Positions 9,361 through 19,600 of a stretch of 64,000 nt of DNA are shown here, one piece after another. The translations under genes were made by a program, and so were the position numbers. The stretch lies in contig NZ_FMYB01000006.1 of the NCBI RefSeq assembly GCF_900104155.1, positions 75,014-139,013 on the forward strand. The letters run 5' to 3'. This stretch comes from Butyrivibrio sp. INlla16. GTDB taxonomy: Bacteria > Bacillota > Clostridia > Lachnospirales > Lachnospiraceae. The notes beneath the pieces were generated by a model. It ran no database searches and was not told the DNA's origin. It worked only from the letters and a program-made list of their open reading frames with translations. Numbering within the stretch: position 1 is the first letter of the stretch; every line of letters begins with the position of its first letter.

Positions 9361-10836
9361 ATGGACAGACAAAATCTGACACTGCTGACAGACCTGTATG
9401 AACTTACGATGATGCAGGGCTACTTCAAGAACAAGTCCCAGAACGAGACCGTTATTTTTGATGCATTTTTCAGAAATAATCCGTTTGGCGGCGGTTACTC
9501 AATTATGGCCGGACTTGAGCAGCTTATCAACTATATTAAAGAGCTGCATTTTGACGAGGAAGATATCGATTACCTCAGAGGCGTGGGTATCTTCGATGAG
9601 GATTTCCTTGATTATCTTCGCGATTTCAAATTCAGCGGGGACATTTATTCCATTCCCGAGGGAACACTCATTTTCCCCAGAGAGCCCCTTGTTAAGGTCA
9701 TCGCACCCATCATGGAAGCTCAGCTTATTGAAACCGCGATTTTAAATATCATCAACCATCAGTCACTTATCGCAACCAAGGCAGCAAGAATCTGCTATGC
9801 AGCTGAAGGCGACGGAATTATGGAGTTTGGTCTTCGCCGTGCGCAGGGTCCTGACGCCGGAACCTACGGTGCAAGAGCTGCAGTTATCGGCGGATGTGTC
9901 GGCACCAGCAATGTTCTGTGCGGACAGCTCTTCGATATCCCTGTAAAGGGCACACATGCTCACAGCTGGATCATGAGTTTCCCTGATGAGTACACAGCTT
10001 TTAAGACCTATGCAAAATTGTATCCTTCAGCATGTATACTTCTCGTCGACACCTACGATACCCTTAAGTCAGGTGTTCCGAATGCAATCCGTGTCTTCAA
10101 GGAGATGAAGGAAGAGGGCATCGACCTCAGCTTCTACGGAATCCGTCTTGACAGCGGTGACCTTGCTTATCTGTCAAAAGAGGCCCGCAAGATGCTCGAT
10201 GAAGCCGGCTTCCCGGATGCAATCATATCTGCTTCCAACGATCTTGATGAGTACCTTATCTCATCCCTTAAGTCACAGGGCGCTGCCATCACTTCCTGGG
10301 GCGTTGGCACACACCTCATCACAGCTAAGGACAATCCGTCCTTCGGCGGTGTTTACAAGCTCGCAGCGGTTATGGGCGAAGACGGTGAGTTTATTCCCAA
10401 GATCAAGCTCTCCGAGAATTCCGAGAAGGTCACCAATCCCGGAAACAAGAAGATCTACAGAGTTTATGAAAAGGCAAGCGGTAAGGTTAAGGCCGACCTC
10501 ATCTGTCTTGAAAACGAGACCTTCACCGAGGACAAGCAGCTTCTGCTCTTCGATCCCTTAGAGCCTTGGAAGAAAACTCTTCTTCCCGCAGGAAGCTTCA
10601 CCTTGAGAGAGATCATGGTTCCTATATTCAAAAATGGCGAATGTGTTTACACTTCACCTAAGACAATGGAAATTCGTGACTACTGCCTCAAGGAGCAGGA
10701 TACACTCTGGGAGGAGACAAGACGTCTCTTCAATCCTCACGAGGTACATGTGGATCTATCCCGTCGTTTGTATGACACCAAGATGAAATTACTTGACCAG
10801 ATGTCCGGACTTGATATGACAAATGTAGAAAACTGA
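9361..10836 (+). CDS. pncB: Nicotinate phosphoribosyltransferase
   Basis: 491 residues. Converts nicotinate plus PRPP (with ATP hydrolysis) to nicotinate mononucleotide in NAD salvage. Family motifs are intact: LTDLYELTMMQGY at the N-terminus, EFGLRRAQGPDAG near 157, GTHAHSWIM near 198 with the histidine normally phosphorylated in this family, and GIRLDSGDLAYLS near 260. AAGAAGG precedes the ATG with good spacing. It is monocistronic, divergent from XpaC/TelA, with repeat copy C following. Length and motifs fit the longer PncB type of Firmicutes. Confidence 0.96.
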   Translation: MDRQNLTLLTDLYELTMMQGYFKNKSQNETVIFDAFFRNNPFGGGYSIMAGLEQLINYIKELHFDEEDIDYLRGVGIFDEDFLDYLRDFKFSGDIYSIPEGTLIFPREPLVKVIAPIMEAQLIETAILNIINHQSLIATKAARICYAAEGDGIMEFGLRRAQGPDAGTYGARAAVIGGCVGTSNVLCGQLFDIPVKGTHAHSWIMSFPDEYTAFKTYAKLYPSACILLVDTYDTLKSGVPNAIRVFKEMKEEGIDLSFYGIRLDSGDLAYLSKEARKMLDEAGFPDAIISASNDLDEYLISSLKSQGAAITSWGVGTHLITAKDNPSFGGVYKLAAVMGEDGEFIPKIKLSENSEKVTNPGNKKIYRVYEKASGKVKADLICLENETFTEDKQLLLFDPLEPWKKTLLPAGSFTLREIMVPIFKNGECVYTSPKTMEIRDYCLKEQDTLWEETRRLFNPHEVHVDLSRRLYDTKMKLLDQMSGLDMTNVEN

Positions 10837-10844
10837 TAAAATGA

Positions 10845-10934
10845 CGCCCGGGGGGCGCTCAACGTCCGGGGGACGTTGAGCGCGGACCGAAGCGGAGCGA
10901 AGACAGGTTGCTGCGTAGCAGCCGGATGAGGGGT
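10845..10934 (-). repeat. Interspersed hairpin repeat, copy C (long form)
   Basis: Reverse orientation. It has stem-loop 1 as GCTGC-GTA-GCAGC and a perfect 11-bp long-form stem (GCTCAACGTCC-GGG-GGACGTTGAGC). It lies between the convergent ends of pncB and the GH43 gene and could terminate both. Confidence 0.9.
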
Positions 10935-10940
10935 TCTCCC

Positions 10941-11921
10941 TCAGTTCTTATGATCATACGGATGGATTGTCTCTATAGTTCCATCCTCTGCGATGTTAAG
11001 CTTTGTATACTTAACACATCTTCTGTGGTTGATTCCGCCTGACAATTCACAGTCATGGTAGAACAGGTACCACTCACCCTCAATCTCAAGAATTGAATGA
11101 TGGGTTGTCCAACCGATTACAGGCTCCATGATGCGTCCCTTGTAGGTGAAGGGGCCGTACGGGTTATCACTCTCAGCATAACAGAGATAGTGTGTAGTTC
11201 CGGTTGAATATGAGAAATAGTACTTTCCGTTGTACTTGTAGGTCCAGGGGTCCTCGAAATATCTGCGATCCTCATCACCTGCAAGAAGGGGCTTTCCGTT
11301 TTCATCCAGAATCTGAATATCTCTGGGTGCTTCTGCAAAGGACTTCATATCCTCGCTCATAAGTGCCATCTTCGGGAAAACCGCATTCTCGTTCTTCTCC
11401 GGCTCTGTGTCGTTAGGATCGAATTTTCCTGTTCTGTATTTCTCAAGCTGTCCGCCCCAGAGGCCGCCAAAGTAAACATATACTTTTCCGTCGTCGTCCT
11501 TGAAGGAGCAGGGATCTATACTGAAACTTCCCTCAATGCAATTGTCCTCAGGCTTGAAAGGGCCTTCGGGCTTATCGCTCTCTGCGATACCGAGTCTGAA
11601 ATTTCCTTCCTTATCTCTTGCAGGAAATACAAGATAATATTTGCCGTTTGTATAAACCGCATCCGGTGCCCACATCTGGTCGCTAACCCAGGGTACATCG
11701 TGCATGCTGAGTGCTACGCCGTGATCTGTAACATCTCCGCCGAGCTTATCCATGGAAAGGATGTGGTAATCCTGCATCTGATACTCATCACCGTTATCGT
11801 TATCCTCGCCATCATGCGGAATATCATGTGACGGATATACATAGATTTTTCCGTCGAAAACATGTGCTGACGGATCTGCTGTGAAAATATGTGTAACTAA
11901 AGGCTCTCTTTCTTTGCTCAT
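10941..11921 (-). CDS. Glycoside hydrolase family 43 (arabinofuranosidase/xylosidase type)
   Basis: 326 residues with no signal peptide, so cytoplasmic, acting on imported oligosaccharides. The GH43 catalytic set is visible: Asp in FTADPSAHVF (about residue 16, general base), Asp in SFSIDPCSF (about 130, pKa modulator) and Glu in YFEDPW (general acid). The five-bladed propeller pattern of YYLVFPARD-like strands repeats throughout. GAGGAGTTTATA precedes the ATG. The gene is divergent from an AraC-family regulator, a typical arrangement for inducible hemicellulose genes. Substrate (arabinan or xylan side chain) is inferred only. Confidence 0.92.
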   Translation of the reverse strand: MSKEREPLVTHIFTADPSAHVFDGKIYVYPSHDIPHDGEDNDNGDEYQMQDYHILSMDKLGGDVTDHGVALSMHDVPWVSDQMWAPDAVYTNGKYYLVFPARDKEGNFRLGIAESDKPEGPFKPEDNCIEGSFSIDPCSFKDDDGKVYVYFGGLWGGQLEKYRTGKFDPNDTEPEKNENAVFPKMALMSEDMKSFAEAPRDIQILDENGKPLLAGDEDRRYFEDPWTYKYNGKYYFSYSTGTTHYLCYAESDNPYGPFTYKGRIMEPVIGWTTHHSILEIEGEWYLFYHDCELSGGINHRRCVKYTKLNIAEDGTIETIHPYDHKN

Positions 11922-12232
11922 TATAAACTCCTCTCTATTACCAGTGGATTAAGATTATCACAGGCGCCTTGCTCATTTCTTTGCAATAGTTGTTAATTGG
12001 TGTCAAAAAATTGCCTTAATTAATTTCGCTTTTTTGCTCATATCATTAATTATCACCTATTTTCACATGGCAAAATTATGCAAAAGCCATAATCTTAGCG
12101 TTTTTGTCCGCAATAATTAATTGGTTAAAAGCAATTTTTGATAGTTAAAAGAGCACCTTTTTGTAATAAAATAAACTCTATAATTTACAGATATTGCTAA
12201 TTGCATATTTGAGAACCTTAGAGGAAACGAAT
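11922..12232. promoter_or_regulatory. Divergent control region between GH43 and AraC regulator
   Basis: AT-rich 311-bp stretch without a gene. TTAATTGGT occurs twice as a direct repeat (11993-12001 and 12117-12125), each followed by an AAAA..GCAATTT-like run. These are candidate AraC-type binding sites serving both promoters. No convincing -35/-10 pair was fixed. Confidence 0.4.
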
Positions 12233-13105
12233 ATGATTGAAACATTAAACGGACTTGTTGAAACAGTCAATTTTAAACAGAGCACTTCAATAAAATTATA
12301 TGACAATGATAAATATGAAGATTATCCGCCGCACTGGCATGCTGCGATTGAGCTTATTATGCCCACTCGCAATTTGTACTTCCTTAACTGTGCGGGCGAG
12401 GACGTTGTCTTAAGAGAGGGCGATATCGCAATTATCTGCCCGGGATGCATCCACTCCATCAAGGCTCCCGAGGTTGGTCAGCGCATTATTTTCCAGCCCG
12501 ATACCAATGAGCTCAGATTCATGCATGACGTTGAGTCACTTATCAACATCATGTCTCCTTATATTGTCGTAACTCCCGAGGATTATCCTCAAATTCACGA
12601 CAGGGCAAAGACTCTCCTTTTGGAGATCAACCAGATTTATGAAAAGAATGCCTCTTTTTCAGAGGTTGATATCTATTGTAAGCTTCTGGAATTCATGTCT
12701 CTTATTGGTAAAAACTACGTTAGTAAGAAACGAACCGACGATTCGACTGAGTATGCCAAGGGCGACGAATACTTTGAGAAATTTATCGAGATCTGCGACT
12801 ATCTTCAGGAGCACTGCTCTGAGGACCTTACTCTCGATGATGTTGCCGACAGAAGCGGCTTTAGCAAGTTTTATTTCTCAAGAAGATTCAAGCAGTTTAC
12901 AAACGTTTCCTTCTATAAATATGTGAACCAGAAGAGAATTGCAAAAGCTGAAACATACCTTACAGATCCCAGGAACTCTGTCACGGATGTAGCCTTAAAC
13001 TGCGGCTTCCCGTCACTGTCCTCTTTTATAAGAATGTTCAAGATAATAAAGGGATGCACACCAACAGAATTCAGAAATATGTACTGGTGTGGGAATAAGG
13101 CTTAA
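12233..13105 (+). CDS. AraC-family transcriptional regulator with cupin sensor
   Basis: 290 residues from the ATG at 12233, which follows GAGGAAACGAAT; an in-frame extension to 12194 lacks a ribosome site. N-terminal cupin-like sugar-sensing domain (YPPHWHAAIELIM near 36, then REGDIAIICPGCIHSI) and a C-terminal double helix-turn-helix (about 190-285: LTLDDVADRSGFSKFYFSRRFK, then CGFPSLSSFIRMFK). It is divergent from the GH43 gene, which is its most likely target. Its stop codon abuts the 3' end of the convergent SRP RNA. Confidence 0.92.
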   Translation: MIETLNGLVETVNFKQSTSIKLYDNDKYEDYPPHWHAAIELIMPTRNLYFLNCAGEDVVLREGDIAIICPGCIHSIKAPEVGQRIIFQPDTNELRFMHDVESLINIMSPYIVVTPEDYPQIHDRAKTLLLEINQIYEKNASFSEVDIYCKLLEFMSLIGKNYVSKKRTDDSTEYAKGDEYFEKFIEICDYLQEHCSEDLTLDDVADRSGFSKFYFSRRFKQFTNVSFYKYVNQKRIAKAETYLTDPRNSVTDVALNCGFPSLSSFIRMFKIIKGCTPTEFRNMYWCGNKA

Positions 13106-13266
13106 CGGTCCTGTAATGGACACACGCAGGGCGAAACCAGGCTACCTTACAACACATGAGAGATTCCGCTTAGTGCTGCTTCGTTCCCGACCTGACACGG
13201 TTCGCAGGCTCTCATTGCATAAGACCCGATCCCGCACGAGCGTGCACCCGTTACAAGACCGTCATT
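13103..13266 (-). ncRNA. ffs: Signal recognition particle RNA (4.5S/SRP RNA)
   Basis: The conserved Ffh-binding hairpin is present on the minus strand around 13168-13195: GTCAGGTCGGGAACGAAGCAGC, with a GGAA tetraloop closed here by G-C rather than the common C-G, and the usual asymmetric internal-loop bases. The ends pair over a long distance: GGTCTTGTAACGG (13260-13248) with CCATTACAGGACC (13119-13107), so the rod is about 155-164 nt, longer than a minimal 4.5S RNA. A strong promoter sits just upstream. It partners Ffh in targeting membrane proteins. Confidence 0.92.
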
Positions 13267-13271
13267 TGTTA

Positions 13272-13300
13272 ATAATAAGCAGATGATGATAAGTTGTCAA
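13272..13300 (-). promoter_or_regulatory. Promoter of SRP RNA
   Basis: TTGACA (13300-13295) and TATTAT (13277-13272) separated by exactly 17 bp, near-consensus sigma-A elements. The predicted start is about 13265, just before the paired 5' end of the RNA. Confidence 0.88.
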
Positions 13301-13314
13301 CCATTATCCACCAC

Positions 13315-13334
13315 GAGGCACATTATTGTGCCTT
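13315..13334 (+). terminator. Candidate terminator downstream of AraC regulator and SRP region
   Basis: AGGCACA-TTAT-TGTGCCTTTTCT on the plus strand: a six-pair stem followed by a short T run. It overlaps the last codons of the response regulator on the other strand, so part of the pattern may be coincidental. Confidence 0.45.
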
Positions 13335-14078
13335 TTCTACTATATAATCAGAATAACTCATTCCAACATATTTCTTAAAACATCTCCCAAAGTAATTGGG
13401 ATCCGGAATCCCGACCTCTGCTGCCGTCTGGTACATTTTGTACCCCTGCTCAGCATACTTTATGGCCTTCTTCATTCGAAGATCTGTTAAGTACTTCGCA
13501 AAGTTCTTGCCGGTATCCTGCTTGAACTTGCGGGAAAGATAGCTTGAGGAAAAGCCAAAATTCTGCGCAACAAACGCAAGGTTAAGGGTGGAATCCGTAA
13601 TGTGGTCCTTAACATACTGCTTGATCAGTTCGGTGGAATTAGCCTCTGTAATTGCAGGTTCTTCCTCGCTATCCGCAAAGTCCGAGGTACTGGCCCCTCC
13701 CATCGCATCAAGCTTCTCCTTTGCGCGCTCAAGAACCTTTGTAACCTCCGCACGCACCATAGGTTTAAGCATATAGTCAAAAACCGGAAGGCTTACGCAT
13801 TTTCTTGCATACTCAAATTTATCTATGGCCGTCATGATGATGATGATCAGGTTAGGATAGCGCTTAGTTGCGGTCTCCGTGAATTCTATTCCATCCATGA
13901 ACGGCATGGATATATCAACAAAAGCGATGTCAGGCTTTATCTCATCAATAGTGTTTATTGCCTCTATGCCGCTGGCTGCTTCGCCCACAACTTCCATGTC
14001 GAGACTTTTATAATCTATTGCTGCACGCATCAGTTTGCGCGCGGATTCCTCATCGTCTATGATCATTACTCTGTACAT
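13323..14078 (-). CDS. YesN-type response regulator (receiver plus AraC HTH)
   Basis: 251 residues from the ATG at 14078 with GGGGAGGTATT upstream; the frame beyond this runs into repeat copy D. Receiver domain with acidic pocket IIDDEE (residues 6-11) and phospho-acceptor Asp about 54 in FVDISMPFMDG; C-terminal AraC-type double HTH (about 150-250, FSSSYLSRKFKQDTGKNF). It is downstream of the YesM-like kinase on the same strand and is its cognate partner. In this family such pairs usually control sugar uptake or degradation, but none lies directly beside it. Confidence 0.93.
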   Translation of the reverse strand: MYRVMIIDDEESARKLMRAAIDYKSLDMEVVGEAASGIEAINTIDEIKPDIAFVDISMPFMDGIEFTETATKRYPNLIIIIMTAIDKFEYARKCVSLPVFDYMLKPMVRAEVTKVLERAKEKLDAMGGASTSDFADSEEEPAITEANSTELIKQYVKDHITDSTLNLAFVAQNFGFSSSYLSRKFKQDTGKNFAKYLTDLRMKKAIKYAEQGYKMYQTAAEVGIPDPNYFGRCFKKYVGMSYSDYIVEKAQ

Positions 14079-14094
14079 AATACCTCCCCGTATC

Positions 14095-14193
14095 CCCTCA
14101 TCCGTCAGCTTCGCTGACACCTTTCTTCGCTCCGCTTCGGTCCACGCTAAACCAACGTCCCCCGGACGTTGAGCGCCCCCCGAGGGGAAGGCT
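14095..14193 (+). repeat. Interspersed hairpin repeat, copy D (long form)
   Basis: CCCCTCATCC, stem-loop 1 (GTCAGC-TTC-GCTGAC), the long-form module with AACGTCC-CCC-GGACGTT, and a final CCCC..GGGG pairing. It sits in the 129-bp gap between the kinase stop and the regulator start within one operon. Confidence 0.9.
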
Positions 14194-14207
14194 TTTACAA
14201 TTTATAC

Positions 14208-15977
14208 TCAAGCCCCTGGATGCATCATATCAGGAATAATAAACTCAACCTCCGTGAATTCCCCTATTTCACTGCTTATCCTGACTACATCTTCTCTGCC
14301 TGCGTAATACCTTATCCTCTCTATTGTACCCCATAATCCAAAACTACTCGAGTTTTGTTCGTAGGTATTGCTCCTTGAGGTCACGATTTTCTCTATAAGC
14401 TCTGCATCCATGCCGACTCCGGTGTCTCTAACTATCAGATGGAGTTCTCCGTCTTCGAGATGTGCAGATATTTTTATTGTACCCTTTTCACCCTTAAGTC
14501 GTATGCCATGATAGATACAGTTCTCCACCATCGGCTGCAGTATAAGCTTTGGCACCACAAAATTCAGCGTATCCTCATTAATGTCATATTCGTCTTCAAG
14601 AATATCGCCGTACCTGAGCTTCTGAAGCGATAGATAATCCTTAACAATGCAGATCTCGCGGGAAAGCGGAATCTCTCTGTCGCCCTTACTAAGGAAATTC
14701 CTGTAAAAGCTTCCGAGCGTCTCCAGAGCATCATGCACCTTGTCAGCTCCGGCATCCAGCGCCATGAATCCTATGGTCTCAATCGAGTTATATAAAAAGT
14801 GCGGCTTAATCTGTTCCTGTAAGACACGCATTTCCGCCTTTTGCAGAGTCTTTTCCTTCTCCACCAGCTCATCAAACAGCTCGTTAACATGGTCGATCAT
14901 ACTGTTATAATCTCCCTCAAGCATGTTTAATTCACTGTAAGGAACCTCAACGTCTATTTTTTTCAGCTCTCCGGAGCGCTTGTTCCTCTCCATCGCACCC
15001 GACAGCTCAAATATCGGATCTGTTATATTCTGTCTTATGAAAATTGCGACAAAGACTGCCATGAGAGTGAAAACAACCAGAAGGAACAACAGGATATACA
15101 GCATTCTGAAGGGTATTCCCGCTGTGCCGTAGGGCGAGACCCTAAGAATCACTATCGGAAGGTCATTCACTCTGCATCCTGAAAGAAGGACATCCTTTCC
15201 GCCCAATCTGATGTTTCTGTGTCTGATCTTTTCACTAAGAAATTCATCTCCGAAGTAGTTCTCATACTCGCGGTTCCCGGCGAGAAAGGTCCCGTCGGTT
15301 CCCATGATGCAAATATTGTTGTAACCAAGCCTCGTCAGCATATTTTCAAATACGCTTGTGGAGATGTTCATCATAAGGAGTCCCGTGCGCTTCTGGGTAT
15401 CAATGTCATTGATAGCTCTTCCTATGGAAACCATGGGCCTTCCATCTGCCTTCTCGGCAATACCATAGCTGTTTAGAGACACCACTGCTCTACCGTTGCC
15501 CTCATATATTTCCCTGCGCCAGTCCTCGCTGTTCATCAGATCCGTGTTGTAATTATAGGTGAATCTGTTGGTTGCAACGATGATCAGATCTTCTCTGATG
15601 ACCATTACGCTGTCCACACCCTCTGTGGAATTCAAAATGTCCATTATACCGTATCTGGCATCATTTATCATTCCCATGCTCACAGCTGATACTTCCGCGC
15701 GCAAAAAATCGATCACACGGCTCTCTATCATTATGAGCCTCGAGAGCGATGTGTATTTTTCAATATCTGATGAAATATTACTGGAAAGAGTTTTTAAGAC
15801 GTTATCAGAATCTCTGACTCCATAGTCGCGGCGCTCTCTCTCGGTAATGATGGTCATTGAAATAATAAATGCTGCAATTGCAACCAAAACCACCTCAAAG
15901 ATGAGCTTTTTAAGGCTCAGTGAAAGAGATACTCCGCTCCTATTCTTTTTAATTAATCCCCAATTGCCGAACTTCAT
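14208..15977 (-). CDS. YesM-type sensor histidine kinase
   Basis: 589 residues. Membrane spans near residues 27-47 and 288-313 flank a large extracytoplasmic sensor region; HAMP-like linker follows. The His_kinase domain has the phosphorylated histidine in QIKPHFLYNSIET near residue 391, then an ATPase domain with N-box ILQPMVENCIYHG near 482 and DTGVGMD. It is cotranscribed with the YesN-type regulator (129-bp gap holding repeat D). The ligand is unknown; relatives sense sugars or cell-wall stress. Confidence 0.93.
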   Translation of the reverse strand: MKFGNWGLIKKNRSGVSLSLSLKKLIFEVVLVAIAAFIISMTIITERERRDYGVRDSDNVLKTLSSNISSDIEKYTSLSRLIMIESRVIDFLRAEVSAVSMGMINDARYGIMDILNSTEGVDSVMVIREDLIIVATNRFTYNYNTDLMNSEDWRREIYEGNGRAVVSLNSYGIAEKADGRPMVSIGRAINDIDTQKRTGLLMMNISTSVFENMLTRLGYNNICIMGTDGTFLAGNREYENYFGDEFLSEKIRHRNIRLGGKDVLLSGCRVNDLPIVILRVSPYGTAGIPFRMLYILLFLLVVFTLMAVFVAIFIRQNITDPIFELSGAMERNKRSGELKKIDVEVPYSELNMLEGDYNSMIDHVNELFDELVEKEKTLQKAEMRVLQEQIKPHFLYNSIETIGFMALDAGADKVHDALETLGSFYRNFLSKGDREIPLSREICIVKDYLSLQKLRYGDILEDEYDINEDTLNFVVPKLILQPMVENCIYHGIRLKGEKGTIKISAHLEDGELHLIVRDTGVGMDAELIEKIVTSRSNTYEQNSSSFGLWGTIERIRYYAGREDVVRISSEIGEFTEVEFIIPDMMHPGA

Positions 15978-16070
15978 GTAAACCCCTAAAAAACCAAAAT
16001 GTGCTTACACTATTATAGTATATTCAGAATTGATTTCAAAACTTTAACAAGGTGCAAATTAGCAATTTTC

Positions 16071-16583
16071 TTACAGCCTTGAGATTTCATCAAGGATCTC
16101 TTCCCGATCTCTGAATCTATAGTAATCTTCTTCATCCTTAAAGCTGAACGCACCGATTGGAATTCTTGCAAGATCTTCAATTAACTGCATTGAGTCAGGC
16201 GCAAATCCTGCCTTCTTAATGACATTTCTAAAAGGAATCTCCAGCTCGGGTTCAAGATGCAAAGCCTTGATAAGTTCCTGAACATTTTTTGTATCCATCC
16301 CTTCATCTCCAACAAAGTGATATGCTGTCGATTTTCCTCCTTCAAGTACCTCTATTGCAAAGAGCATGTCATCAAAATAGCTTATGCTGATAACCGGAGT
16401 ATCCAACCTCTCTGACAGTCTCACTGCTTCTTCTCTTACATCTTCAAATTCAGTTTCAAGATTATCCTCAAAAATCGTATCCCAATCAGGAGTCAAATGC
16501 TCTATGCAATAGTCTTCCTCAAGCTCATATTGATTCTTATGTCCGGGATTATAAACCTGTATATTCCGAAATGATGTCCCCAT
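16071..16583 (-). CDS. Hypothetical acidic protein at the end of the EssC operon
   Basis: 170 residues, acidic, no membrane span or signal peptide, mixed alpha/beta by eye (VISISYFDDMLFAIEVLEGG). AAGGAGGAAAA precedes the ATG and the gene begins 24 bp after the EssC stop, so it is surely on the same transcript. I do not recognise the family. Its small size, acidity and position behind a secretion ATPase would fit an immunity protein or a chaperone/adaptor, but this is inference only. Confidence 0.7.
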   Translation of the reverse strand: MGTSFRNIQVYNPGHKNQYELEEDYCIEHLTPDWDTIFEDNLETEFEDVREEAVRLSERLDTPVISISYFDDMLFAIEVLEGGKSTAYHFVGDEGMDTKNVQELIKALHLEPELEIPFRNVIKKAGFAPDSMQLIEDLARIPIGAFSFKDEEDYYRFRDREEILDEISRL

Positions 16584-16607
16584 TTTTCCTCCTTGCCGAT
16601 TCTGCTT

Positions 16608-19600
16608 TTATTCAGCAGTTTTAATTCTCTTTATTGTTGATCCCTTCAGGTAGAACGCATCACCCTTACTGGGTGACTTCTTTACCCTTGCAACCATCAG
16701 CGGGGGAATGCTGATGAAATTGATATCTCCGATTTCCTCAAACATCAGTACATTTCCGCTGTCACTGATACCATTAAGTATAGGATTAGAAAGAACTGTT
16801 AGTGTCTCATTTTCAAGATTTGAGAAGATTATAGCTACTTTGCTCTCTGTATAATCAGAGGTAAGCACCTTATATTTGTTATACACCTCCTCATTATCAT
16901 GAATAATATCAGGAGCCTTGGGGCTGTTGATCATCAGAACCATAAGCGGAACATCATCCAGTGCCTCTCCAGAGACTGCTTTTTCATGATTTGCCTTTGC
17001 TGTCTCATAGGCCTTTTCTACAAAGTCAATTACTTCCATATTGTCACTTGTATATTCCGCGACACATGATAAGCTGCTAAACTGCGAAAGCTCTTTACTC
17101 CTGTCATCTGCGATATACAATTCTACAGGATCATACGAGCTGCTCTCCTGAAGTTTTCTGATAATATACTTGACGTAATCGCCTCTTCCAAGCTCCTCTG
17201 TTCCCAATATTCCAGTAATAATATTCTTCGACAAATCATTATATTCAGGCAGCGTTGTTGCATAATTAAGACCTGACAAAAGCTGATAGCCTTGCATATT
17301 GGAAGAACCGAAACGATCCTCCATATACTCGTCGTTCAGTACATCCGGAATATAAACAATCGTCTCTGCCTTCATTCCTTCATACTTCTTATTGATCTTC
17401 GCTATATAATCCCTGATACTGTAGATTCTGTCAGTTTCTTTCTCGCCTGAGAAAGCTAAATATGACTGGAATTCCATAATCTCATTATCAACAACTATGA
17501 GACCTCTTCCCGGATATTCGTCGGGCTTCATCCTACATCTGTCGATAAGTCCTGAGTACTCGGAACTGTCATTGCAGTTCATCGCAATTTTTATTGAAAA
17601 ATTAGTAAGTAGCCTATATCCCATTCCGGAAAGCTGCTGATTAGTTACTACAACGGATATACCTGCTGCCACACCATCCCTGCAAATACTCAGGAAGTCA
17701 TCCTCAAGATCCTCATAGGTTGTCCTGAATACAGAATAGTTCTCCAGGAAAATAACGATCTGGGGAAGGTCCTTTCCACCAGCTTCTCTGTACGCTCCAT
17801 AAGAACTAAGTCCTGCATCTGACAGGATTTGTCTTCTTTCTTCAACTTTTTTTACCATCATATCGACAAAGTGGTTCATCTTGTCTTCTTCTACAATAGT
17901 AACTACTCCACCCACATGATTAATAGAAGAAAAAGTTTTAAGTATCATCGAAGCAAAGTCAACGATATAAATATTTACATCCTCCGGAGAATAATTCCCT
18001 GTAAGTCCGTAAATCATATTCTGAAGAAGATATGTCTTACCACTAAGTGATGATCCCAAAATAAATGTGTGATTTTGTGTAAAGTTAACAGACAGCTCTT
18101 TTTGCTGCTGTCTTGAAGGATCATCATAAATACCGATAGGAACCACTACATCTGTCCCGGTTACATCTATAGTCTCCGGGTATTCGATATGATCGGAAAG
18201 AGGCGGCAGACAAATCTCGGGAAGTTTTTCTATGTTGTTATCCTCGCAGTACTGTTCTACATAATCCACAATTGCTTCCAGCTGTGTCTGTGTACCCTCA
18301 CCCTTCGGATTTTTCTGCTTGAAGATGACATTTCTTGCTCCCATAAGGTCAACTTCTGCAATCGAATACTCTCGCTTTATTTCTCCAACATTCTCTTCCG
18401 CAATTGCTCCACTGTATGCCGACTGGAAAAGCTGGAATATCTCGTTGTTACCAACCTGAAGGTATGCTCTTCCCGGTTCTCTTATTTCAGCAGCAAGAGG
18501 AGACTTCAGTACCTCATTACTATCCGATTTATCCTGAACTTTAAGACAAAGCTTGAACTTAGAGTTACTCCAAATCTGATCATTTACGACACCCGCAGGT
18601 TTCTGCGTCGCCAAAATAAGGTGTACTCCAAGGCTTCGTCCGATACGGGCTGCACTTATAAGCTCTTTCATGAAATCAGGCTGCTCACTTTTTAACTCCG
18701 CAAACTCATCTACAATAAGAATCAGATGCGGCAGCGGCGTATCTGCAATTCCACTCTTGAAAAGCTTTATATAATCATCAATTCTGTTTACTTCATATTT
18801 TGCAAACAGTTCCTGCCTCTTTATTAACTCAGCTTTAATAGACATAAGCGAACGATTAATCTGCTTACCGTCTATATTTGTTATCGTTCCGTTAAGGTGC
18901 GGTAAATTTTTAAACTGATTAGCCATACCACCACCTTTAAAGTCGATGATAATAAAGCCAACTTCATAAGGATGGAACAATGTTGCCATGGACAAAACAT
19001 ATGACTGTATGATCTCGGATTTACCCGAACCTGTAGTTCCTGCCACAAGTCCGTGCGGGCCATGATATTTTTCATGGATATCCAGATATACAGTTTCATC
19101 TCCGCTCTTTACACCAAGAGGCGCTGCCATGCTCTCATGAATCTTAGAACCGGCCCAGCGTCTGCCAAGGTCCAATTCTGTTACTTTTCTTATTCCAAAC
19201 AACTCAAAGAGAGAAATATTCTTAGTCAGATTACTCTCAAGACTGGTCTCCCTGATATATACAGGTGCCAGTTTAACTGCGCATTTTTCAGCAAGTTCCT
19301 TATCCAGATGTGTGTAAGAAAAATACTGGAGTGACTGAGAGTCCTTAAGATTCTGAATATGTCCCTTGTATTCTTCGTCGTAAAGATATACAGCAGTATC
19401 ACAGGCCTTGTGAAGAAGTTCTCTTGCCTCTTCAAAGAATATAAATGTAAATCCAAGATCTTTTGCACGTTCAATGTAGTTACTTACAGGGAATTCGCAG
19501 AGCCTCTCAGATCTGAACGCAAATACAATATAATTCGGAAGCTTTTTAATAACCTCTTCCTTCAAAGTCTCTCTGGTTGATAATTCGGCATACAAAAACT

